A stretch of 17,308 bases of DNA, taken from NCBI GenBank assembly GCA_005223375.1, contig RXOD01004905.1, forward strand, positions 1 through 17,308, in the 5' to 3' direction. The notes under the pieces are model-generated. The model did not search any database and was not told the DNA's origin. It saw only the letters and a list, made by a program, of their open reading frames with translations. Made by a program: the position numbers and the translations under genes. This stretch comes from Amoebophrya sp. AT5.2 (lineage: Eukaryota; Sar; Dinophyceae; Syndiniales; Amoebophryaceae). Below, piece by piece: positions 9,486 to 17,308 of this stretch (its first letter is position 1; the number at the start of each line of letters is the position of its first letter).

Positions 9486-12464
9486 ATGACGTCTGCGTCT
9501 ACGATGAGCAGCAATTTCATCCTGCACGATTCGGACTGGGAAAAGGCGCAATTTCCGCTCTCGTCGCGGTCCTCGACCACTGTAGTTGACGGAGCAACAT
9601 CTACTTCTCGCGACGTGGTCGTTTGCGCGACCACGGCACAGTACCGACGTTGCGCGAAGCAGCTCGGGAAGTGGCTGGACCACAGCGTTTTTACCTCCAT
9701 CAACAGCGCGTGCAGCAGCTCTACTACAGCGTCGTCCTCTACCTCCACCACTTCCGCCACGACACGACAGACGTCTAACGACATCGTGCAGGTTCTAGAC
9801 ATCGGCTCTGCTCATGGCTACAGCACGCAGATTCTGCATCAGCAGGCGGAAAAGTGGCTCGAGAAACGTAGACAGAGCGGCACGACGACGACCACTAAGG
9901 ACGGCGTTGCTAAGGTATCGGTTCTTGGCCTCGAGCTCGCGCCGAACTTCGTGAAGGCGGCGACGGAGAAATTTCCGCACATTCGCTTCGAACGCGTTGA
10001 TGTGCTGGAGGAGCATGAATTTCTCCGGAAATTGATGATCGCCGGGATCGACGACGCCGCTCGTGAGGACGAAGTAGATGCAGGAAGGAGCCCGAGCCAA
10101 AGGCAAAGCCAGAACAAGCAGCGCTTTTTCTTCGTGGACATATCCGGGACCCGTGAATTACGCGCGCTGGCGTCGCTGCTGGGGTTTTTGCTCGATCCTA
10201 CTACCACCAACGCCGATGCCCCCGATCCCGATGCGAGGAGGATTACCACTACTTCCACCACGATCGTCGTGAAATCGGCGAAGTTGCATCAGCTCTTTCT
10301 CGATCACTGCAAGAAGGACATCGCATCAGAAACTGCAATTCCGAGTGCAAGGTTTTCCTTCGACACTCTGATTGCTGCCGCGGCTGCGGAAGAGGTGCAG
10401 GGCCGCAGCAAATTTCGCCGGAACGGCGCGGCGCTGGAAGACCGGTACCCGTTGAAACGCCCGGTGGTTGAGATCGACGACGTAGTTGCAGAGGGGGAAG
10501 AACCTCCGGGAACAACCGGCGGGCGAGTCGAAGTTTGCCGCTTCCACAACTACGACAAGGAGAATGGCTGCAAGCGGTTTGCGCAAGGTCGCTGCCCTCT
10601 GGACCACGAGCACTGCCACTTTTGCCTTCAGAAGGGCCACCGAGCGGTGGACTGTGAGCTGTTCAAAAGCAGTGGAGGAGGACAAATGCAGAAGCAGTTG
10701 GGGTTAGGCGTACAGGTAGTAGCACCTTCTGGCACTTCTGAAAGTGACACTTTAGTTTCCGGATCTGGTGCGGGCGGCCCCGCCGCCGACGAGCGAACCC
10801 GACCCTCGCCGCCAGCAGCTGCAGCAGATGAGGATGCCGGCGCGGCAGCGGGGCGTGGATGTGGTGCGAACAAAAGCTGCGGCAGCGAACTGTGCGTAAC
10901 TGAGGACGAGGCACAGGCTCAGGCAACTATTGGCGCCCGGAAGGTACGGAAGGTAGACGCTCGCGAGAGCAGGATAGTTTCGTGCTCCAGTTCTTTTCCT
11001 ACTTTCGACGCAACGGCTAGTATGGCGACCTCCAGTGATGAAGCACGGGCGGCAACTACGTCATCTCCGTCAACAAGAAGTACTTCTCGTCGCTTCCTGT
11101 ACGTGACTGGCGGGCGGCTGCGGGGTGCGACCCTGAATGGATGCGAGCGCCTCGACCTTGACGACCCGCAAAGCGGCTGGCAACCCATTGCAAGCCTAAA
11201 TCAGCACCGCGGCAGTCACGGCGCAGCTGTGGTTTCCCTTCCTGTGGAAGCAGGAGGCCTAGCGCCCCAACGACGACAGTATCTCATGGTCGTCGGTGGC
11301 GGTGGAATCAATGGAAACCTCGACTCAGTGGAGCTGCTCGACATTTCTGATTCCGCCCTTTGCACTCGCTCCTCTGGCGCAGCATGGAGTTCGAGTTGTT
11401 CTTTTTCCTCGTCTTCCGGCGACCTCCACAAGATTTTTCAGCACGATCTGCGCCTGTCCACGCCGCGCCACGCCCTGGGCTGCGTCGCGTTGCCACCGTC
11501 TCCGTGTTCCGAGAAGTCATCCCTATCTGTGGACGTGGTCGCCGTCGCCGGTTGGCAGTACGGGTCGGTATCCTGTGATTCCGTGGAACGCTTCCATTTC
11601 AAAACGCGCGACCTGGAAGCTGCTTCTACGCGGCCCACCTGCACCACCGCCACCTCAGCGGCTACATCGACGTCATCTGGCCTCCCACCGCTGCCCCCCG
11701 CCGCGACTGCGACGGTGTTGTCGCCATCGCCCTCATCTGGTTCGCAGCCGCAGAGCCAGACCCCGGCCGATCCACAGGCTCCAGCTCCCAGCAACGGCCA
11801 AGATCATTATCAAATCGGACGTCGCCTCGCGGGTGTCTGCGCGGTCGGAAGACACGTCTACGTCTTCGGCGGCTTCTTGACTGAACGCGAAAAAACGGAC
11901 TCCGTGTTGCGGATACGGCTGAAGAACCACGGCGCTGATAGTGGTAGGGGTAGCCACGGCACTGATAATGTTAGTGGTAGCAGGAGCGAGCGTCGTGAAT
12001 TTGAAAAGAACGTGGACGATTCGACGTACGAGATCGACTCGCTCCCATCGCTGCCCTTCCGCGGCAAGAAGGTCTGCGTTGCGGCGGCCGCTGCGAACGG
12101 GTCGATCTACCTGTTTCCCTACGGAGGTGGCGCAACCGCCGCGAATGGTCCAAAGCTGCACGTGTGGCGCTTCGATCCGGAGGGGGCGGGTGGATCTTAC
12201 ACCGAACTAGTTGGCGTGACACTACCGCTCCCGGACTGGCACTGCTTTGCGATCGCTTCGCGCTCCGAGGCGGAGAAGGGAGACCTTGCGACGGCATCAG
12301 AAATAACACCTGCTCCGAGAGGACAGATCATCTACCTTTGCGGCGGAGCATCTGAGGGAAAGTGGACGCGTCGCTGCTTTGCGTTTCACGTTGCAGACCT
12401 CTCCTGGACCGAGCTGCCGAGCATGCGGCAAGCAAGGAGAAGAGCAGCAGCAGCAGTGGCCTAG
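9486..12464 (+). CDS. Methyltransferase-like / CCCH and CCHC zinc finger / kelch fusion protein
   Basis: A single uninterrupted exon encodes 992 aa from the first ATG (9486); the frame is open upstream to about 9405 but has no earlier ATG. Residues about 100-275 resemble a Rossmann SAM-dependent methyltransferase: VLDIGSAHG (103-111) fits motif I, VLGLELAP (146-153) the acidic end of strand 2, then RFERVDV near 172, FFFVDISGT near 218 and VVKSAKL near 261. A CCCH zinc finger follows (C351, C362, C369, H373), overlapping into a CCHC knuckle (C376, C379, H384, C389; exact C-x2-C-x4-H-x4-C). Residues 390-534 are Ala/Ser/Gly-rich and probably disordered. From 535 to the end, six kelch-type blades start near 537, 599, 685, 790, 873 and 948 (YVTGGR, MVVGGGG, VAVAGW, YVFGG, YLFPYGGG, YLCGG), enough for a six-bladed propeller. 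A role in RNA binding or RNA modification is inferred from the zinc fingers beside the methyltransferase fold; substrate and activity are unknown. The absence of introns contrasts with its neighbours. Confidence 0.9.
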   Translation: MTSASTMSSNFILHDSDWEKAQFPLSSRSSTTVVDGATSTSRDVVVCATTAQYRRCAKQLGKWLDHSVFTSINSACSSSTTASSSTSTTSATTRQTSNDIVQVLDIGSAHGYSTQILHQQAEKWLEKRRQSGTTTTTKDGVAKVSVLGLELAPNFVKAATEKFPHIRFERVDVLEEHEFLRKLMIAGIDDAAREDEVDAGRSPSQRQSQNKQRFFFVDISGTRELRALASLLGFLLDPTTTNADAPDPDARRITTTSTTIVVKSAKLHQLFLDHCKKDIASETAIPSARFSFDTLIAAAAAEEVQGRSKFRRNGAALEDRYPLKRPVVEIDDVVAEGEEPPGTTGGRVEVCRFHNYDKENGCKRFAQGRCPLDHEHCHFCLQKGHRAVDCELFKSSGGGQMQKQLGLGVQVVAPSGTSESDTLVSGSGAGGPAADERTRPSPPAAAADEDAGAAAGRGCGANKSCGSELCVTEDEAQAQATIGARKVRKVDARESRIVSCSSSFPTFDATASMATSSDEARAATTSSPSTRSTSRRFLYVTGGRLRGATLNGCERLDLDDPQSGWQPIASLNQHRGSHGAAVVSLPVEAGGLAPQRRQYLMVVGGGGINGNLDSVELLDISDSALCTRSSGAAWSSSCSFSSSSGDLHKIFQHDLRLSTPRHALGCVALPPSPCSEKSSLSVDVVAVAGWQYGSVSCDSVERFHFKTRDLEAASTRPTCTTATSAATSTSSGLPPLPPAATATVLSPSPSSGSQPQSQTPADPQAPAPSNGQDHYQIGRRLAGVCAVGRHVYVFGGFLTEREKTDSVLRIRLKNHGADSGRGSHGTDNVSGSRSERREFEKNVDDSTYEIDSLPSLPFRGKKVCVAAAAANGSIYLFPYGGGATAANGPKLHVWRFDPEGAGGSYTELVGVTLPLPDWHCFAIASRSEAEKGDLATASEITPAPRGQIIYLCGGASEGKWTRRCFAFHVADLSWTELPSMRQARRRAAAAVA

Positions 12465-13491
12465 AAAGGTGGTAGTTAGGGCATGATGTTGAGACCGATG
12501 CTACACCCATAGCAGCTACTTAACCCCCAGAGCGCGCGGGCGCGACGGATTACGGAGGAAAATACGAGAAGTAAGCGTTTGCTGGGCTCTGCTGGGGTGC
12601 GTGTGCGCACGGGCATGCTGCGACAGCAGCATCTACATCAGAAGGAGTAGGTGGATAAATTGGAGGAAGCTGTTGTGTTGCTGCAGATGCGACAAGCATG
12701 ATTAGCAAACGAATACGAATAAATGAACAATCTTGAACTTGATCTACTTCAAGAGACCACGCGATAACGAAATCACGACCACGCTTCGGAGAGCTGGCAA
12801 GCAGCAGCACGTCCAGGCTCCACCTCGTGTCGCCTCCTGTCACCAGACCACATTGCACCTTGTTCACCTTTAGATTTTGTGTTGCGCGCTAGTTGTATGT
12901 TGTTGTTCTGTTTCAGGAGTTTTTTCGTCGTTCGTGCATTTACAGCTCCTGTTCTTGCTTTGCATTTGGACTTGCTACACTGACGTACCACTACCAGTAC
13001 GACTACGAGTAGTACCATCTAGTGGTACGAGCAAGGAGGTTGTACAACGATGTGTCCGTGGTCCTGCTCCTCCTCCTGACGCGTGGCGATGTCCGTCTTG
13101 TTGCTTTCCCGTGGTGTGCAGCAAGGCTACTTATAGATACGTATACAGAAACAGAGGTGCCTCCGTTCTTTTATCCTTTGCTTCCGTCTTCAGAACAAAT
13201 CAATATTCCGCTTGTTGGCCTTGATGAAGCGTGCTTCTGTTCTCAAAGCGGTCCTGGCCCTCCAATGTGTCCTCGCCTACGCAATTTAATGGCTCGGGCC
13301 GACCACCATCGTACTTGTTAAGGTAGAAGTTTTCTCTCTGTCATCGTCCTCACACACTCAGACTGACTCGAATCAATCTTCTTTATCTAAAGACCGGCAC
13401 CAGAACACGAAGAGCGACAGATTTCACCCCCAGCACCACCTTTGGACCCCAAATTCGAACTTCGATTCTCTTTTCTGAGAGCACCTCCGCA
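12465..13491. other. Intergenic spacer
   Basis: Open frames here are short, Cys/Val/Leu-rich and show no motif, so none is called. The region holds a nested hairpin at 12984-13029. The last 150 bases are pyrimidine-rich (TTTTCTCTCTGTCATCGTCC near 13330) and contain several AG dinucleotides that could serve as acceptors before the ATG at 13492. Confidence 0.6.
12984..13029. repeat. Nested inverted repeat, 46 nt
   Basis: CGTACCACTA (12984-12993) is exactly complementary to TAGTGGTACG (13020-13029). Inside, ACTAC and GTAGT pair around a two-base turn (near 13002-13013) and AGTAC-type segments pair between the two stems. The result is a near-continuous imperfect hairpin. It is intergenic, 460 bases upstream of the MORN gene; function unknown. 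Confidence 0.75.
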
Positions 13492-15307
13492 ATGTCTCGT
13501 CGCGCCACTACCACGACGAGTACGCGCGCTGCTCCTACGAGCAGTGGCACGGGCATGCTCTTCCCAAACCAAGGACCCCATTCGGACGTGAATGATTCTA
13601 CCCACACAGCGTTTGACTTCATTCAGCGGTCCAAAAGCGCAGCGGAGCGAGCCTATGACGGCATCACGTGCAGCACTCGTGGCGTGCGCGTTCTGAGTCA
13701 GACCAATGTTGCGCGGGAGCGAGTACCCACCAACATGGTCGTCGCGAGGACGGCAGCCCCCCTCCCAGACTTGACAGCGAAACTGATCGACTCTTATGAG
13801 GAGTTGTTGCGGGTCCCGCTCGATTCCCTAGACCGCGGCGCCCTGAACAAAGTCGGATACTCGAGCTCGTGGCAGTTCAATGAGAAAAAAAGAGAGGCGC
13901 ATGAGAAGAGAATCAAAGCCATGATCGAGGAAGCGTACGAAATTCCAACCAGGCACAAAAAATGGTCGCCAACCATCGTCCGCAACACCTTCTCGCGGAT
14001 TGAGTACGAAAACGGCGACGTCTACGAGGGCGAGTTCCGCGAAGGCTTCCGGGAAGGAAACGGCACGTACTAGAAAATAAAACGAAATTTATACGTTCTG
14101 CTGAATGTAGACTTGATGTAGTAACTTACTAAGATGGTGTTGACCCGTCAGGCTTTGACTTCCTGTTCCTTGTGCGACTTACCAGGTACTACTTCGCGAA
14201 GGTGCCCGGCACGAGGTACGAAGGTCAGTTCGTGCGGGATGAGTTCCACGGCTATGGCGTCTACTTCTACGAGCGGAACCGATACGAAGGGGACTGGGTT
14301 TCCAGCTACAAACACGGCAAGGGAAAATACACAAACGTCGAGCAAAACACTGAGTACTTACTAGCTATGCCTATGGAAGTGCAAGTGGAACTTGTTGTAG
14401 TGAACGTAGCTAGAAGTAGGAAGAGTAGGCATAATTGTCGTAGTTCTAGTCGCCGTCCTCGTCGAGAGCTTCTTGATGAAGAAGTGTGTGTAGTGTGTTA
14501 CGAACATCGATCACCTTTATGTTTATCTTCTTTTTTACGACTAACACACCGTGAAACTGAGGTATTCCGGCGACTGGTGCGAGGGTTTTCGGCATGGGTC
14601 TGGCACGCTGACGAGTCCCGAGTTTCTGTACGAGGGTGAGTTCCACTCGGACCACATGCACGGAAAGGGGAAGATTACCTACACAGCAACCGGCGACTGC
14701 TACGAGGGCGACTTCTGCGAAAACCTCCGCCACGGGAGGGGCAAGTTTGTCGCGCAAAAACCAGCAGAGGTGTACGACGGAGAGTGGCACGGTACTAAAG
14801 AACGACAATAATTACCTTGACCACGACGTGACGTCAGAAAATTTATGTGCAGTAGTTAGCAATTTACGCGAGGTTCGAAGCCTTTGCTTTTGCAAATTCC
14901 CCCGACACAATACGAAGATAAACAACACGAAGACAAACTAACTGCAAAATTGATTGATCGTCGGAGCAGCACCAGCAGGTTTTGTTCGCAAACTACTACG
15001 CAAGTAAACAAACATAGATATACTTAATTTTTTGTTCCACATCCGGTTCTCCACAGAGGACTTGAAGCAGGGTTCAGCCACGCAGCAGCTCGCGGGGGTC
15101 GGAGTGTACACGGGCGAGTTTTTCCAGAACAAGCGCCACGGTGCGGGCGAGATTGTGTATGATCAAGAAACGGGCGCGTTTGAGTACTTCAAGGGAACCT
15201 GGGCCGACGACATGAAGTGCGAGGGGAAGCTGAAGCCGCGGGCGGGGCCGCTCGAAGACGTGCTGTACCAGAAAAACGTGCAGATCCGGAGAGAACCGGC
15301 GGAGTAG
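13492..15307 (+). CDS. MORN-repeat protein, four exons, 407 aa
   Basis: Exons 13492-14066, 14186-14353, 14562-14791 and 15057-15307 sum to 1224 nt, exactly 408 codons including the TAG stop. Residues 1-170 lack MORN repeats and are Ser/Thr/Arg-rich at the start. From about residue 172 there are eight to nine MORN repeats, for example VYEGEFREGFREGNGTY, RYEGQFVRDEFHGYGVYFY, RYEGDWVSSYKHGKGKY, LYEGEFHSDHMHGKGKITY, CYEGDFCENLRHGRGKF and VYTGEFFQNKRHGAGEIVY. Splicing at the chosen sites restores the usual 23-25 residue spacing across each junction, for example YDGEWHEDLKQG...VYTGEF is 23 residues. That independently supports the exon boundaries. MORN proteins commonly act at membranes or the cytoskeleton, in alveolates often in the basal complex, cell division or flagellar structures. 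The exact role here is unknown, and there is no attached kinase or lipase domain. Confidence 0.9.
14067..14185 (+). other. MORN gene intron 1, 119 nt, direct repeat at its ends
   Basis: The GT-AG, phase 2 intron starts GTACTAGAAA and ends CTTACCAG. The first six bases, GTACTA, recur as the first six bases of the next exon (14186-14191), so the exact cut could slide within the repeat without changing the protein. It contains TAGTAACTTACTA, a short inverted repeat with a branch-point-like TTACTAA. Confidence 0.85.
14354..14561 (+). other. MORN gene intron 2, 208 nt
   Basis: The GT-AG, phase 2 intron has donor ACTGA|GTACTTA and acceptor ACTGAG|GTATTCC, so ACTGAGTA-like sequence is present at both ends. 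The intron is AT-richer than the exons. It contains an inverted pair TATGCCTA (14366-14373) and TAGGCATA (14426-14433). Confidence 0.85.
14792..15056 (+). other. MORN gene intron 3, 265 nt
   Basis: The GT-AG, phase 1 intron runs from CACG|GTACTAAAG to TCCACAG|AGGAC. No clear direct repeat is seen at its ends. Removing it restores a 23-residue MORN spacing. Confidence 0.8.
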
Positions 15308-16739
15308 ACCGTGATAGGAGACCAGAGAAGTGGAACAAGTTGCAGAGTCTGAGAGAAACCGTCGATATTGGTGGACGGGCGGAGGAGCAGCGCGGGAGGG
15401 AAATTCAAATTGGGCTACAACCTCAACCCCTACGTACCGAGCTGATCTTGATGTTGTACAAGTACTTGAGTCTTCTCTTCGCAGTGGTCATTTGAACCAA
15501 AGAAAGTTAAGTAGTTGCAGCAGGGAACAGGTGGAAGATGCCGATGGTGATGCTCACGGAGCACTGTACTAGCAAACACCTCTACGTCTACCACTAGCAC
15601 TACACCGACATCGCTACCTCCTAGCCCAGCCTCTACCTCTATCTCTAGCAACTTCGCATATGTATGATGACCTATTGCAAAAAAAGAAAAATGTTGTACA
15701 CCAGAAAATGCTGTGGAAATTCAATGTGTGATTAGGCGGACAAGGGAGCAATTGATGACTCAGCGGATCGCTCTACTTCAACAAGCGAAAATTAAGAACA
15801 ACCAGCGGAAAAATTCAATCCACCCGAGGCGAATGAGGCAGAACTACAGTCAAGTGTACTTTATGAAGTTCTGCCTCATAATTTATTAGCTTTAGCTTCA
15901 AGGCCGCTTCTACATTAGGTAGTACACATTCCACTTGAATTTGATCGGGTGCGGCCGCGGCACGTAGAGGAGAGCAAAACTTTTGTTGGCACGACTCCTG
16001 TTACTTCTAAATCTGAATTTCAATTTCCATTTTGAGTTTGACAAAGATCATCTTCATCGCTCGACGAAGTTATTGTGCAGTGCAGCTGCTTTGCTTCATC
16101 AACCGTCAGCCCCGTCTTGTTGGGTGGTGCGTTGTATTTTTTCCAATGCTCTTGCTCTTGTTGCGGTGCCAGTTCCTTCTTGTACGACGAAGTGCTAGCT
16201 GGCTGCGCTTGCCCCTGCTCGCCAGGGACAGCGCGGGCACGGCTGGTTACCTCCTATAAAGCGTAGTTGTATCCTCCCTCGTCTCGCTTGTTCGACTTCG
16301 ACGAAAAATCTCGCTGGGTTTGGACCTGCAGGCAGCACCGTCGATGTTACCGTAAACGTCGTCGGATTATTCTGCCGCCGTTGATGTTGTCGTCGTGGAG
16401 GTCGTCGCAATCCCAATCTCTGTTGGAGACAGATGAGTGAGATGGAGAGAAGGATGGAGTTGGAGAGATCGATCAGTCCTGTGGTCTTCGTCGATCGTCG
16501 ATCGCAATCGCACAGTAGTGAGATGACGATCGATGGCGTGCAGTTGCAACCACCTCCTGTAGTTTACCGACGCCATAGTTTGAGCACGGAGCTACCTCCG
16601 CTACGTAAGAAAGTTGTACGTCCACGGTCTTACTTATACCTTGCTTGCGGGGGGCGACATCCTCTTCCTCTGTGTATCTGGACTCCGACGTCGCCGCGAC
16701 TATAATTAAGCCACACAAGACCTCCAAGCCCAAGAGACG
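15308..16739. other. Intergenic spacer
   Basis: The spacer holds the 3' UTR of the MORN gene and the upstream region of the gene at 16740. Open frames on both strands are short, low in complexity and unconvincing, including the ATG frame at 16433-16705. It contains a CTCTACCTCTATCTCTAGC-type pyrimidine stretch near 15631, an inverted repeat at 15833-15879, and five GATC sites in about 60 bases around 16467-16530. Confidence 0.55.
15833..15879. repeat. 13-bp perfect inverted repeat, 21-nt loop
   Basis: ATGAGGCAGAACT (15833-15845) is exactly complementary to AGTTCTGCCTCAT (15867-15879), separated by 21 bases. The pairing does not extend beyond these limits. It lies about 530 bases after the MORN stop codon, in AT-rich spacer. 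It could be a small mobile-element remnant or a transcript-end structure. Confidence 0.85.
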
Positions 16740-17308
16740 ATGCTGTCCCGGGAGCTTCGCGACCTCCTCGTGAAATGCGCTCCGCATTGGAACGCCAAGA
16801 ACGTCTTCCAGGCCTCCCGGAAGCTCGTTCGCCTAGGTATTAGCCTAATACGTGCACTTGCTAGATCTAGATGCGGCTGCTTGGACTGGCTGCTACGGAA
16901 GCTTGAGAATCCTGTATACGCTTGCGCTTCCCTCAATTTTGATTTTCTATTTCATCTGCCTCCGCCAGGTATTACCGAGCGTTCGCACCTGGCTTGCTTT
17001 CTCGGGGGCCCCAACGCGAAGACTTGCCGCCTTAACAAGGAGCTGGAGAGATTGGGCGAGAAGGGTTTCTCGAAGAGGACGCTAAACGCGCTGAAGCACG
17101 AGCTGGAAGAGATCGGGCTTTCCCTCTGGACGAATTACAAGAAGTCCTTCGAACCAGAACCCGAAGGATTGTTGGTGGGCGGGATTGGGGCGGCGCGGCG
17201 TAGCGATGGTGCCACCAGCAGTGTGGTAGAGGGCGCGGATTTCCCAGGCGCGCCGATAGCTAGTGCGAAACATTCCGCGGCGGGAGCGGCGGTAGCGTTG
17301 GCAGCGCT
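16740..17308 (+). CDS. Unrecognised protein, 5' part only, two exons seen
   Basis: Exon 1 (16740-16836) encodes MLSRELRDLLVKCAPHWNAK and on to RKLVRL; exon 2 (from 16969) continues GITERSHLACFLGG and stays open to the window edge, giving about 145 residues. The frame of exon 2 has no ATG start of its own and is only reached by removing the GT-AG, phase 1 intron 16837-16968. The first 90 residues look like basic, helical sequence (KELERLGEKGFSKRTLNALK), and the later part is Ala/Gly-rich. The basic N-terminus could be an organellar targeting or RNA-binding region, but this is a guess; I do not recognise the family. The 3' end is missing. Confidence 0.72.
   Translation, partial: MLSRELRDLLVKCAPHWNAKNVFQASRKLVRLGISLIRALARSRCGCLDWLLRKLENPVYACASLNFDFLFHLPPPGITERSHLACFLGGPNAKTCRLNKELERLGEKGFSKRTLNALKHELEEIGLSLWTNYKKSFEPEPEGLLVGGIGAARRSDGATSSVVEGADFPGAPIASAKHSAAGAAVALAA
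16837..16968 (+). other. Intron of the 3'-terminal gene, 132 nt, direct repeat at its ends
   Basis: The donor context CGCCTAG|GTATTAGCC and acceptor context CGCCAG|GTATTACCG share AGGTATTA, preceded by CGCC on both sides (with one extra T at the donor). The intron is GT-AG and phase 1, with a pyrimidine-rich 3' end (TTTTCTATTTCATCTGCCTC). Confidence 0.85.

Noticed and set aside
12877..13321. Two overlapping + strand frames in the spacer before the MORN gene
   Set aside because: Cys/Val/Leu-rich translations from pyrimidine-rich DNA, crossing a hairpin, with no motif.
16433..16705. 90-aa ATG frame before the 3'-terminal gene
   Set aside because: It contains GATC repeats and low-complexity Glu/Arg/Ser, gives no domain and ends without splice logic. 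It is better explained as upstream spacer or leader.
1..17308. CRISPR array, insertion sequence, rRNA or operon structure
   Set aside because: None seen. The gene organisation is eukaryotic, with introns and long spacers, and no transposase-like protein is encoded.

Overview
The window is nuclear DNA of a microbial eukaryote. It has five supported protein genes, all on the + strand. Three are interrupted by spliceosomal introns, and the long spacers between them carry no convincing ORFs. Intron dress (short GT-AG introns, donors of GTACT/GTATA type, several introns flanked by direct repeats), the MORN and kelch content and the GC-leaning third codon positions suggest a dinoflagellate-line alveolate, perhaps a syndinian such as Amoebophrya. 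This lineage call is inference, because no rRNA or marker gene is present.

Layout. 1-1324: GC-rich spacer, very CpG/GCGC dense in the first 470 bases, with two strong palindromic structures. 1325-5800: a ten-exon gene for an unrecognised multi-pass membrane protein of about 973 aa. 5801-7217: spacer with a 16-bp palindrome and a GATC cluster. 7218/7299-7616: a small gene for an unrecognised protein of about 105 aa (132 aa from an upstream ATG). 7617-9485: AT-richer spacer with one doubtful 74-aa ORF and a strong GATC cluster. 9486-12464: a 992-aa intronless gene fusing a methyltransferase-like fold, a CCCH zinc finger, a CCHC zinc knuckle and a six-blade kelch propeller. 12465-13491: spacer with a nested hairpin. 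13492-15307: a four-exon MORN-repeat gene (407 aa) whose reconstruction is confirmed by the repeat period. 15308-16739: spacer with a 13-bp inverted repeat. 16740-17308: the 5' part of a further two-exon gene that runs off the window.

I see no operon-like or shared-pathway logic among the genes. The most interesting shared signal is in the introns. None of the 13 reconstructed donors matches GTAAGT/GTGAGT; seven begin GTACT and three GTATA. Several introns are bounded by direct repeats overlapping the splice sites, and one holds a long internal inverted repeat. These are the marks expected of introner-like (mobile intron) elements.
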